A stretch of DNA of 64,000 nt from Rhynochetos jubatus (Eukaryota; Chordata; Aves; Eurypygiformes; Rhynochetidae). This document shows, one piece after another, positions 47,489 through 59,350 of the stretch. Each line of letters opens with the position of its first letter. Position 1 is the first letter of the stretch. Position numbers and translations under genes: made by a program. The notes beneath the pieces are model-generated. The model was given only the letters and a program-made list of their open reading frames with translations, was not told the origin of the DNA and made no database searches. The DNA lies in the NCBI GenBank assembly GCA_027574665.1, contig CM050657.1:18463700-18527699 (forward strand), in the 5' to 3' direction.

Positions 47489-50160
47489 AGTATGAAATGA
47501 CAGTTAGTGTTAAATCCTCTGAAACGCTACCCACCTCCCAAATTATAACACACTTTGTCTTCCAGTATTGCATTCTTAATTGGAAGCACCACACAACATG
47601 CTGCACCGCTTTTCTATATGTTCATACAGAAAGAAAACTTTACTTTCTCATTCTAACAAGTAATACCCATTAGAAGCACATTTCACTGGCATTTGCAATA
47701 TTCAACCAGATGAATACTCTGGACAAACATATAACATCCACTGCACATTTATCTCTTCAGCAAAACCCCTTACATATACAATTATTGTATGAATTTCAGG
47801 AACAAGAGTAATGTGAGGTTTACTCCCTCCAAAATTTGTTCCATTTGTTGGCAACACAAACTGTCTCTCGAATTCATCTTTCTCATTTGTCAAAACCAGC
47901 CACAATTCTTATTGTGATTTAAATCCACAACTACTTGGCTGAATTATCTTATAATTGATATCCTTCCCATTTGCCACTGATTATCATATCTTTGTCTAAT
48001 AGTCTAATTTTTTTTTTCCTCTACTGTCTACAATCACAAAAAAAAATCTGCTCGATCCAAAGAACCTCAAAGCAGTTCAGGAGTTCTGACCTTCTACAAA
48101 TGAAAAAAAACCCTACACAGCAGGCCAACACCTTTTTTTCAGGTTTAGGAACCATGTGCAAGGTGGAGGGAGACATATCTTTGTTAGTTCTTCTTCTCTT
48201 CATTACCACAGCCCCTTGCCATCAGGCATGGAAACACTTGCCCTTTCTATCCATCCTACACCCAAATATTTTACATTTGTCACCCCAATATAAGATCTTT
48301 CTGCTCCACTTTCAGTGGCAGTGGGTTTGCTTCACCTGTCTTTGATCCAGTAAACTACTGAAATACCAATAAAATAGATGAAAAAGGGAATTTGGTTTTC
48401 AGCTGTCATGTGTAAACCCCAGTGTTTGGCCAACTCCTCTACTTCTCCCACTGACAGATTGCAAATAGACCTCACTATAAGGCTGAAAAGAAAAAGGGAA
48501 ATTCTCACTTTACTTTTACATCCAACTCTTCTCAATAAAATTTGTCATCTACAGAGAGGAGGGGGTTTAATATGTAAAATCATACGTTCCGTTTAACAGG
48601 CCAAAAGTGAGTTTCCTGGACGGGCTCCAAATGCATTTCAGATTGACAGCTATTAACAGTCTGGATCTTCCTGTTAGAGGCCAATAACAAGAACAGTTTT
48701 CCAATAAAGCTTTGAGATTGTTCTTCTGAGAAATAATCACCGTTCATCCAAAAGACGGGAGAAATTATGCAGGTGTCAACATTTGCCATGAACTGACAGG
48801 ATTTATTCTCTCAGGCGACCTTGCTGGAATTGTAGAATAATTAAAGGCTCATGGCTTTTAATTAAGAGATCTCCAGAAGGAAACTGAGGAACTCCTAACA
48901 GCAAAACAACCAGGGTAAGCAAAGTAGCGACTGAGGAGAAAGGAAGCTGTTAGAGGAAGCCTACAGAGGAAAAATCAATGTTCTCACTGGGAGAAGAGGG
49001 ATGTCATGAAAGTAAATTCTCCAGATAAGTGTGTTTTAAAAGAGAAAGCAAACCATAATATAAAGATCCATATTTTATGAATACATTTATCTCCCCACTC
49101 TGATAATGCTATTTGGAAGTGCATGTTACAAAGCACAGAGATATGGGATGCACAATTTTGAAGTGTACAAAATAAGCATTTACCACCTAAAATAAAACTC
49201 GAGAGCCACAGGAAAGTGAGTTTTGTTTCTTTAGCTGCCTGTGTTTTTAATACAGTGCCCAAAGTCCTACCTTGGCAGGAGAGCTCTTAGCATCTCCTCT
49301 TCTCACTTTTGGGAAAGCAAGGATGAAAATTGATGGGGCTGCATGAGGCCCCACACTCGTAACTTACTACTTCCTATATGGTCTCAAATCTCACTGTAAA
49401 AAAAAAATTCAGATTGCAACTGGCTTGAAGAGACACGAAGAGCTAGCTAGGCGAAGTGGAAAACACCACGGGAACAGAAGCAAGCAATGTCAGACCAACG
49501 TAATTGTTGCTTTTCTGAAACCTTTAAGGATCCTACAGTCCAATTCTAAGCACAGGTAGTTGGATTTGAAAGTGTCTTCCAAATAAGATTCTGGTAATTA
49601 CTGAGCTAGAAAGAATGAAACAGAGGAGATTTCTGAGCTGGGAAAAATAGATTTCTTTCACCTGGACAGTCTACACTTAAAGACCAAATAATTCCATACC
49701 AAGTGCTACCTACCTAACTTTAAAATACTTTTCCCCCTGTCTATGGAGATGCACTATAAAGAATATTTTAGAACCTGTGTACAGACTAACAAACCCAACC
49801 CCCATGTGGTTTAGTCTGTGCCTCATTCCCCAATTTCAAGTTTATTTTTATTTATTCTTAATTCCTAAATTAATTTGGCAGATTCTTAATTTCCTACCGT
49901 GCAAAGTCCTACTAATGAAAGTCACTTTGCACTATTAAATACAAAACCTAATAGTCAAAGTCTTCACATGCTTAAAAATTACTCACTGAAATTATTCAAT
50001 AACAGTAAATGCGGGTATTTCCTGGGGGGGGGAGAAGTAATTTTAAAACTGCATTTATCTTTGCAACTCTATGCAAAATATGAATGCAAAACTCTAACAA
50101 ACCGAAGTCTGTAACTGCTACTCGTGACTAATTGGTCAGTACGTAACAAAGAACAATTGA
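47489..50160. other. Non-coding AT-rich unique DNA
   Basis: No gene is seen. A 9-base G run lies at 50024-50032. A stretch at 48780-48890 has a conserved-element-like texture (GTAGAATAATTAAAGG, TTTTAATTAAGAG) but is too short to call. Confidence 0.5.
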
Positions 50161-50620
50161 ATAAAAATGAGGTGTGCTCCACCTGGGCAAAATCTGACCC
50201 AAACCGGGTGCAGCTCTGCTGGTACCTCCTGGCCACGCCATCTGCAACAGCCACAGCTCCTGAGAAGTTATGCAAAAGCCATTTCACATGACGAGCCAGG
50301 GGGCTGTTTGCTGCAGAGCAATGGCTTATTCAAAACCTGCAGTGGTGGGAGGAAACAAGACAGTTGGAACTTCCAGCATGTCCGAGTTGCACTCAGATCA
50401 GCCTGTGTGACCTTCAATGAACATGGTCTCACAAAACTGCTTGGAGAGCTCCCTCTGTCTGTATCTCCGTTCTCCCAGGCAGGAGGCTGTATGCTTTGTG
50501 CCTACAGCAAAGTGTTAAAAGTATACCTTACAGGACAAGGAAGATGCCACTCACACCACTTGTGTTGTGCCCCACCCAACTTTCCATATAAAGATAAAGA
50601 ATGTTATTACTGAAAAGGAC
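50161..50620. other. GC-richer block with a 148-codon open frame, unrecognised
   Basis: The + strand is open from 50167 to 50613. The predicted product has no signal peptide, repeat or domain I recognise. The block is richer in C and G than its surroundings. It could be an old repeat or chance. I do not call a gene. Confidence 0.35.
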
Positions 50621-53600
50621 TAACACTGCGCATTAATCATATAAAACCCTGCCTCCACACTCCCAGCTGCCCTGCCCCCATAACCCTTCTGCTTGGGAAC
50701 CCTGTTCCATGCAGGAACTACTAATCCTGCTATGACGTGCTGGGCTCAGACAATTTTGCAGTTTAGACAACCACAAAAGACGGATGAAAAAAGGTCTCAT
50801 CCTCATACTAATTATCTACTTATGAACTGTTGGTTCTTTGCATTCAGCAAAACTCAAACGCCTGCAGCATACATGCTTGTCGAGACACCTGAGGTTCAAA
50901 CCATGGAAGTCAAGATGTGTCACGGGTAGAGAAAAAAATGAACTTCTTTTAAGCCCAAAGATGGACGCTCAAATATGGTCACATAAAATCACTAAGATCC
51001 AAGACATATATGGACTACCTTCACTTCCTTCTGGAAAACAATCCCTGCTTTGAAAGTGCCAATCATTTGTATTGTTAAAGGATTTGGAACCAGTAAGGCA
51101 TTTGCTATTCTTACTGCTCTCATTTTTAGTCTTTAGCCTCTGGTATGCCAGAAGAAATCCAATAAGCTTCTCCTCCTACCTCTCTGTAGGTACAGGGCAG
51201 ATTTTGACTGGAGTCCCATGCCATCACTCCTTAAAAAGTAATCACTTAACAGCATCAGGCTTTCTTCCTGTAAAATTTATGTTTCAGACCTTATCAAAGC
51301 ATGTCCTACTGGTCACCTGCAGTTGGCAGTCTAGCCGGTTATGTCCGGAAAGCAGCTGACAATAACACCCAGGCTTCATCTACTTAAAGCTGTCAAAGCA
51401 TGAGGTTAAGCAAAGGTAACAGTATATACCGTCAGCTGCCGCATGTTCTCTCCCAGAGGAGTATTGGACATATGGGGGTGGGAGGCACTCAGCTTCTACA
51501 GGTTTCTCTCCAGGGGATGAAGTCTATTTCATTTCTGGAAGTGCACTCAATCAAGAACCACCTCCGGTATAAGATGGCAATGAGAGCCGGCCACCCCAAT
51601 GCAGGACTCAGGGCACGCACCAGGCCTCACACAGCCGGGTACGACAAGGACACAGGGTCCCATCCTTTGGAGCTGGACCGCTCAGCTCATCTTTCTCCAG
51701 AACTAACCCCGGATCCACAGACTAGTCCCTAAAGGCATAAGACAAGGCTGGCACATGGACTGCAGCAGAAACACTCATTCTGTCGCTCTGGAGAACACAA
51801 AAGCAGCCAGTTTTCACGCTCACGCACAAGCCAGACTTGTCCCTGCTCACAGGCCCTTTGAAGGCCCACCACTGCCACCACCATCCTCCGCTTCCCGGGG
51901 AGAGGCAGCAGCATCCAATGGAGCTCCACACGACCATTCCTCCTCCACGTTGCTGGGCTTCACCAGCAGGTCTAAAGAGGTTAATTTCTGCAGCTTAAGG
52001 GCAGCTCTAAGCTACATATTGACAATTTACAGATGTTTTGCTCACCTAATTTGTTCCACTATTCACAAAAACATGCAGTTACCTTAGCAACTACTACATT
52101 ACATTTTATCTCCGAGCTGCAGAGCTTTTTCTTTTCTAAAAACAAACCCCACAAGCCAACTGATACTGCATGTAATCTTTGATATTAGTTCTAGCCATTT
52201 CAGGAAACACAAAAATAGGCACAAGTATAATGAAAATAACAGTTTCTTTTCTATAGTCTATTTAAGTTTTCCATTTATGAACAGATTTTCTTTGTAGATT
52301 TGCTTTTTCTGACTCTTCTGTATGTTTGTTATCCTTCTACGGGTTACAATGTGCATAAAGGAAATTAAGAGGACAGGGAGGAAGACGGGTTTTGATATAA
52401 GGAGCTAGCTGGAATCTGAGTAGAAGATATATTACAGCATGCGCGTCTCAAAAAAGCCTGGAATCGAGAAAATATCTGAAAATTGCTGCAAGAAGAAGGA
52501 AACGCCTTTAGGCCACTGACTTCAAAGTGTCCTTGCTCAATAGACATCTAGAATGAAAACATATCTATTGATTAAACGGCAAATCAACAGAATACTCAAA
52601 GTTTTTCTAAAGTGAAAGACTCCTTCCTCTATGCATATATCTAGAAGAAAGAATTATTATACTTGAGAAAGATTTGCAGTTGGTTACGTACCAGCACTGC
52701 TCCACAGCATCACTGCTTCCCACACCACGTAAACGTGTGTTACTACCTAATGCTGAATTGGACAAGGTGGATGGGAAGGGACAATTTTTTTCTTCAAAAG
52801 GGATACACTGAGACATATTTTTTTGTTTTACTTAAATTAACAATACATCACAGATTGACTTTTTCTCAGAGCTGTGAGAAACTGATGGTTTGTCTTTAAG
52901 AACCAAGCAAAGTCAGTGAACTTGCTGAGTCTCCCGATTTCAGCAAGTTACTGGTTTGAATCCATAGATCAGTGCTGTGATTCAATTTCTACCAAATTAT
53001 TAAGTACCTCTGAAATTAGGAATGATCTTAAATACTGTCTTGAGTTAATACTTTAATGAAATAACTCCTGAAGAGGTCTTGTACAACATCTGTGTTATAT
53101 CCTTTCACATCTATGACATGATGTTCAGTTTTCAGCTACCTGCTCTACAGTGCCTATTTGTTCATATTTCAATACAGTAGAGAATCTATGTTCTGCTTTT
53201 TGCAAAACTTAGATACCTTGCAAAGGCTAATTCTCCCATGAAAGATGGCTAAAATAAAAAGCAGCTGGACAGAGAAATGTTCTGGTCCTTCTTTATAACA
53301 GGAAGTTAAATCTTTAATCAGAAAAGGAACATCTTTCAAAAGCAACAAGACTTTGTAGGAAACCATCAGTACAAAGTGTAATCCAAAACTTAATTTTAAT
53401 TGCGCTTAATTAAAATGCTGGTAGGGAATTAACCTAGCATCCAATCAGCTATTAGCAATTAATCTTCCAGCAAATCTGAGGATGGATCTGGGTGCTTAAG
53501 TTCTAACCCCGGGGTTTTCCAGTTTATTGCCCCTTGAAGTTTTCTCATACCAGCTCACACCCCTGTATAGGGAATTCAGGCCAGCTGACAAGGTTTGGGT

Positions 53601-54550
53601 TTCTTCCTTACCCTCACCGATCCTTCGAGCAGTCCACTGAGCTTGCAGCTGCCAGGTTAAAAACCCCTCTGCTAGCTTTAAGTCCCTGCCTCATTGCTAC
53701 TTACATTCCTTTCTACTTTCTCCCCTACAAGCACCTATCTATCTGAAGCTCAGCGTGACTCTGCTCTGAACCTGGTTTTTCTATACTGATAAAGAAAGTC
53801 ACCAAAGCTGGCCAGTAATAATTACCTCCACAGTTTGGCACAAAGGTCTTTCTGTAGCCTTCTGACTATTTCTGAAACCGCAGCTATGCTTGAATGATGG
53901 CTTATATTTTTTTTTAACGGGTAGGACCTCGACCTTTCCATTTTAAATACGTGCCTGCCTATCGCTACCGTCCTATTCCGTCCTTAAACACCACAACTCA
54001 CCCTGACCATAGATTTTAGAGGAAGAAACAAAATTCCTGGCCAGTGGTGTCTATTGCAAGTTGTGTAACACACTTCCTATCAATCCACATATATTCACCT
54101 CATGACCACATACAACCCTCTATCCCTACCACTGATGTAAAATAACTATGTAATCAACAATACCACTTTGTCAAACAATTCTTTACTTGGTCCTTTTCAA
54201 CAAGGGAGCTGCAGAGTGAAACATATACAGCAACCCGGCTACTTTCTACATTAACATTTATTTATCTTGCTGAAAACTTTAACGTAGTTAAAAGGTGGTA
54301 GGAAACCACAGTTAACGCCAGTACAGCATTAAAATATGTCAATACTTCTTGTTACATCCTTTCTCTTACACTGTCTAGCAGGCAGAGCAATCCTCCCCTC
54401 CTCAACCTCCCCGAAACAGTGCTATAGCTTTGATTAGCGCTATTGAAAATGCTGCTGTATTCCAGCTTACTCATGGAAGAGTTTCAGTGTCGTGGGCAGA
54501 GATTCACAATGTGTGCGACAGCGACTTGTCTAGGTTGCACACAGATGTGA
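50621..54550. other. Non-coding unique DNA
   Basis: No gene is supportable. A GC-richer part at 51400-51960 carries overlapping open frames of about 110 codons or fewer on both strands, which is typical of composition rather than coding. The rest is ordinary AT-rich spacer. Confidence 0.5.
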
Positions 54551-55080
54551 CTAACACATATGAAATGGGTTACAGGAAAACGATCTGAATTAATATGCTA
54601 CTGTAATTTATGCCATTCATTTCCTTTGCATAATGCCACACCATACCATTCATTAACATTCATAAAAACAATTCATTGCTTTTTAATTTCTACATATTTA
54701 TGAGCACTCATTTGAAATGAAAATTGTTTTCTTATTGACACATTCTTCCATCTTGACAAAAAGAAAAATATTGAACACTAAAGGCTAATGACTTCAATAT
54801 TTTTTGCTGATATTAATCACACTTGGAATGCCACAAAAATGAGGAGACTTTTACCCAAATCCAAAATACAGCAATCAAATAATTAAGATGCCTAATCAAA
54901 AGATATTAAATTATATTCCAAGCAGCAAATGTAGTGATGTAATTATAAATGTTTTAGCACCTTTGCCTATAAAGAATATTTGAACAACAAAATAAAAATT
55001 AATGCCACTCCCAGCTGACATTATAAACAGCACTTTCAGCAGATGTATTTTCTTAGGTTCAGCATGCACATAGCATTTTC
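54551..55080. promoter_or_regulatory. Candidate conserved noncoding element, homeodomain-motif rich
   Basis: A long AT-rich stretch without repeats or open frames of note, dense in homeodomain-like cores. Examples are CATTAACATTCAT, TTTTTAATTTC, GATATTAATCAC, AAATAATTAAG and AAAAATTAATGCC. It resembles developmental enhancers in texture. Conservation cannot be judged from one sequence, so confidence is low. Confidence 0.28.
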
Positions 55081-57200
55081 TGTAGTAGCAACATTCACTT
55101 TATTTAGAGCCAGCAACTTTATTTACATCTGCTGTATATGACATGCATGTGACCATTTAATGAAGAATTAGAGAACAACTTACAGTGACTGAACTTCATA
55201 AACCATATCAACATAGTGATAGACAGAGAGGGAAAAAACTCTTCTCAGTCTTGCAAAATAAACACGTAATTACACCATACATAGTGAGAGATTCCACGTG
55301 CTGTGAAGATGGAGAAAGACACGAAAGGTGCAGGAGCACCCTGACAGGCTAAATCACCTGAATTTATATTAACATTCATCCAGCATGATCCTGGATGTGT
55401 GGGGTATGTCTTTCCTGTTCTTCATTACATGAACATGGCAAGAGGAGATGGACTGTAGCTTTCAAGACCATAAGCTGACTCTCACGCTTTTTTCCAGGGA
55501 ACCAGGGTGGAAAAGGAAGGGAGGGAGAATAATTAATTTCTCATCAACCCCTTTAATGAAAAGAGCAAGTCCAGCCTGTTTTCAAGATTTTAAAGCCACC
55601 CTGGTGCTCATCAGCATTCCCCTCCAGCACCGGCTTTGCAACTGTATTTTGTTACAATGCACTAGACAGAGCCTGGTAATCACAACAATTCAGAAAAACA
55701 GGCAAAATCTGCTCACAGTGTGGCAGAACATAGTAATCTGCAGGCCCCTGTCATGTTTTCACACTGGCAGTATGCTCACAGTCATTTCAACCCCATTGGG
55801 TTCCCACGTGGCAACACTGTAGGAACGCCGTGCCCGGGTACTGCGCTTGGTCAGCTGGGGAACGAGTCAAGACATCCAGTGTCCCCATGCTAGGCAACTA
55901 CACATGGGGGTTTCTTCTCCACCACTGAGTTTGTATCACACAGACCTGATTCTGCTTTCTTCTAAATAAATACATATTTATTGTATACCTCAGATACCTG
56001 ATTCTGCTGTATTCTAAATGCTTATTTAGGCAGGAAGCTCACCAAGGCAACGATGGCTTCCTAATGCACTACCACGTGGGTTGTAAGCAGACTTGGCTTA
56101 CCCTTGTTTAAGAAAGGGTTCTAAAATATGTTATACAAATACAGGTGGCCAAAGTTTTCTAAGTAAAGCACATGATAAAACCTCACTGCAAGTCTGATAA
56201 AACACTGACATTTGCACCCCCAAAAGTCCTACAGCACTTGGAAGCTTCCAGTGTCATTACAGAGCCAGTAAAATCCTGACAACAGCAAAAGTAAGCAATG
56301 TTTGTTCATTTGACTGGCTTGTAATATGTGCATATATTGGTAAAAGTCACAGTCATGATCTGACCTCTGATCCACACTTTTAAAAAGCTGTCTTCATAAA
56401 TAGTTTAATGCCAGGAAGCAAAACAAGTATTTAAAGGGGACTCTTGGACATCAGGTTATTAATAAGATTCTCAGGAGGATAAATCTTTATTTTCAGTTTC
56501 CCCTTTGTTGACAGTAAAAGGGGACCATTAACATTTAAGTACAATTAGACCAATTTCTACACAGAAGGGCCTGCAAAGGAGCAAACATGATCAAGCATCA
56601 AGCAAACTGGCAAATCAAGTCTGTTATCAGCACCTCCTGAATAATGTTCCCTGTAATGTTGTGTACCCAGCACACAATGCATTTGTCAAGAGAGGAACAA
56701 CCCCTAATGACCTTTGAACAGTCAAATAGGCATTAAAATAGGAACTGTCTAAGGATTCTGAGGTTTGGGGTAACTCCAAATCCACAGCGTGCAGGTCAGC
56801 ACTGGCTACAGGCTGTGAGCCTTCATAGATTACTGCTTGGTCACAGTAAAATAAAATGGTTCACTGTTTACCAGTACACTTAGAGGAGCTGTAATAATCC
56901 TAAAACTGATTAAAAAAACAACTCAAGGGAAAAAAGGAGTCAGAGAAGGGTGAAAAGGGGGTTCTCTCTTTCACAGATGTGGACGGTTTCAATACAGAGT
57001 TGCAGATGTGCAACAGCTGGGAAGACAAGATTGTGCATGGACCTGACCGAACACAGTTTCAGGGCCTTAATGCACCAAACAATTACTAACATGACAACAG
57101 ATCACTGACATCCCAGTTAAGAACCAAATATGTCACTTCAGGCTCCAGGTTTACAAAAACACCCTTTAGATCATGTACCTGCCCTTCCTACAGGCACATG
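55081..57200. other. Non-coding unique DNA with a local direct duplication
   Basis: No gene is seen. A 24-base direct repeat pair lies at 55944-55967 and 55996-56019. A 124-codon + frame at 55448-55822 has no recognisable domain. Confidence 0.5.
55944..56019 (+). repeat. Direct repeat, two 24-bp copies 52 bp apart
   Basis: Both copies begin ACCTGATTCTGCT and end TTCTAAAT. They match at 22 of 24 bases, at 55944-55967 and 55996-56019. The spacer is AT-rich. This looks like a small tandem duplication that has since drifted. Confidence 0.8.
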
Positions 57201-57242
57201 CCGCTCGGCTGCGATGCAGCGTACGTAGCTTCACGGCTTCGA
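57201..57242. other. CpG microcluster
   Basis: Seven CpGs fall within 57202-57241, in a window where CpG is otherwise rare. It includes a small inverted repeat, GCTGC-GAT-GCAGC, at 57208-57220 and TACGTA at 57222-57227. There is no associated exon that I can support. A pyrimidine-rich stretch ending CTACAG at 57187-57192 could act as a splice acceptor, but the frames after it close soon. Confidence 0.5.
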
Positions 57243-59200
57243 TGTATGCTATCACATGAACTCCGAGCTGTAACTGCAGGTTCAGCCCCTGTGGTGTAAT
57301 TCCTTCCATGAGCACAAAGTGTCTTGGGTAGGATTAGCTTTCCATCTCTTAACAGGTAGAGAAAAAAAATTTTGCTTTTTTTTTTTTTTTGTTGTTGTTT
57401 TTGCTCTTAGAATCTTCCCAGTTCTAATTAACACTTTCATTACAGCGTCAAAGCAAACCACACATGATCAAAGTTGTTTGCCAACTGCAGCCAGGTTCAC
57501 AATGGCTAACACTCCCATACCCTAATGAGTGTTGAACACTTTCCTAATGCAGGCGGTGTACAGTAATCACTTTTATGTTCGAGCTATGAAGTTTCTGGCT
57601 CTTCCTCGACAAAGCCCCCACTCTCTGCCCTCCCTCTAAGACAACACACAGCCAACCTGGCTCAAAACTTAGGAAAGAAAGGACACAGCAACAACCCTAT
57701 CACATAAATTTAATAAATACATTTCAAACTTCAAATATTCTTGAGGATTGGTTACTAACAAATTAAAAATAATTTCAAGAGTAAGACTGCAATAAGCTTT
57801 CATACCTTTAACACCCTGATATTGCCAACGGCAAAGAAATAATGTCAAGCTAAGGTTTAATTATTTGTGGAATTCGAGCAACACTTGAAATACCAAAGGA
57901 GTTATTTTTCTTCCCGTGCTACCATTGCCTAAGATTTAGTTAAGGGAGTATAACCAGATGGCTGAAGCCACTCAGATTTCTTTATTGATGGTGTGATAGG
58001 CAGAGACCTGAAACAGGCAAACAGGGACAGAGTTTATCATAGCTGAATACTGCAATCTTTTTTTCCCCAAAACATTCAATTTTCCAATTGAAAATTACAG
58101 ATTTGGTTGGGATTTAGATTAAAAGAAAAAAAATCATAAACACACAAGGATTAGCAGCTCTCACTAATTCTTACCTGTTGTGGTATTGCACAACTTGGAA
58201 ACTGAATTCAGACTATTCCAAACATTCATAATTTCTCATAGTTCTTACATGTAAGAGCCCACCTGGACAGCAAATGGCATGCAGACACAGAGATCATCGT
58301 TTCCATCATTTTAAGCAGCAAACAAAGAATTCTGACCAAGACACCTTTGTTCTCTTCTTTCCACGTTCATTAAGCCTTCCATGCTTTATGAGAAATGCAT
58401 ACCGAGAGTGGGACTCTCTACGCTTGGAAAAAAGTCATTTTATTGTTGTTTCTTTTAAAACATTTTAACTAGTTTTTCCAAGATTAATTATCACTTATTG
58501 TTTTAAATTTGGATTTAATTACTGCAATCAGATGAAAACGAAATCATCCCTCTAACTTCAGTACATGAATAGTCTCTGGGCTTCTACCACAAAAAAAAAA
58601 AAAAAATACCAAAAGCCTTATCCCAGATTTATTTTCCTTTTCTTTAAGTGCATGAATCACGATTAAAGTTAAAGCATCTTTGCCAGCACAAGCACAGCAA
58701 GGAAGTCGGAAGTATGCAGTTTCACCATTGATATTTTGCCTAATATGTAACTCCAAACAAGTGTAAAATTTCTCTAAGTAGCAAGTTCCTACCAAAGAAA
58801 TAAGTATCTGATTGCTGTTCGGGTTTTTTCAGAACTAGCCAGAAACTTCATTTTGCCATTAACCGTGCAAAGTCATTCAACTCACAGCCTTCTGTTAATA
58901 CAGCAAATGTAAACCAACTACAGTATTTAAAAAACAGACAGTTCTGTAAACGCTTACCACCAAAATAAACATATTTCTGCTGCTTACTGGTAGACAGCAA
59001 AATAAGAACAGCATACTAATCCAGAAAGAAAGCAGGTGCTCTGCTAGATAAGCACAATGCCCCACACTGAGCTGGGTTACTGCATCTCCTACTCAAAGAT
59101 TTTGAGATGCCAGTCATTGTGTTTCTGACAAGAGACAAAATCCCCAGTGGGATGAGCCCGTCATTTCCAGCAAATTTCCATACCCTGTCAGCAGTCACAG
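57243..59200. other. Non-coding AT-rich unique DNA
   Basis: No gene is seen. Homopolymer tracts include a 15-base T run at 57376-57390 continuing into GTTGTTG, and a 16-base A run at 58591-58606. Confidence 0.55.
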
Positions 59201-59350
59201 CCCTACAGAGATATTCCTGACAGATTCCTGGTGATATAGTTACAGTTTACTCTTGCTGATTAAATGCAAGGCAACCAGACAACAATGCAAATTAATAAGC
59301 GGGAAGACTCATTAGAAATTTGATTCATTAAGGGAAAGAAGAAAATAATT
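59201..59350. promoter_or_regulatory. Candidate regulatory block with a POU octamer
   Basis: The + strand has AACAATGCAAATTAAT at 59281-59296, containing a perfect octamer ATGCAAAT (59285-59292). It is overlapped on the left by a SOX-like AACAATG and on the right by a homeodomain TTAAT core. The SOX and octamer halves overlap instead of lying side by side as in the classic SOX2-OCT4 composite, so joint binding is doubtful. Further cores nearby are CATTAGAAATTTG and TTCATTAAG. Confidence 0.3.

Noticed and set aside
50292-50305. Possible CTCF site around CCAGGGGGCTG
   Set aside because: Only the AGGGGGC core fits. The upstream CCA half of the CTCF consensus does not match.
50167-50613. 148-codon + frame as a possible gene
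   Set aside because: No recognisable domain or exon boundaries, and one such frame is expected by chance in GC-richer spacer.
50883-50900. tRNA B-box-like GGTTCAAAC
   Set aside because: No cloverleaf arms, A box or acceptor stem can be built around it.
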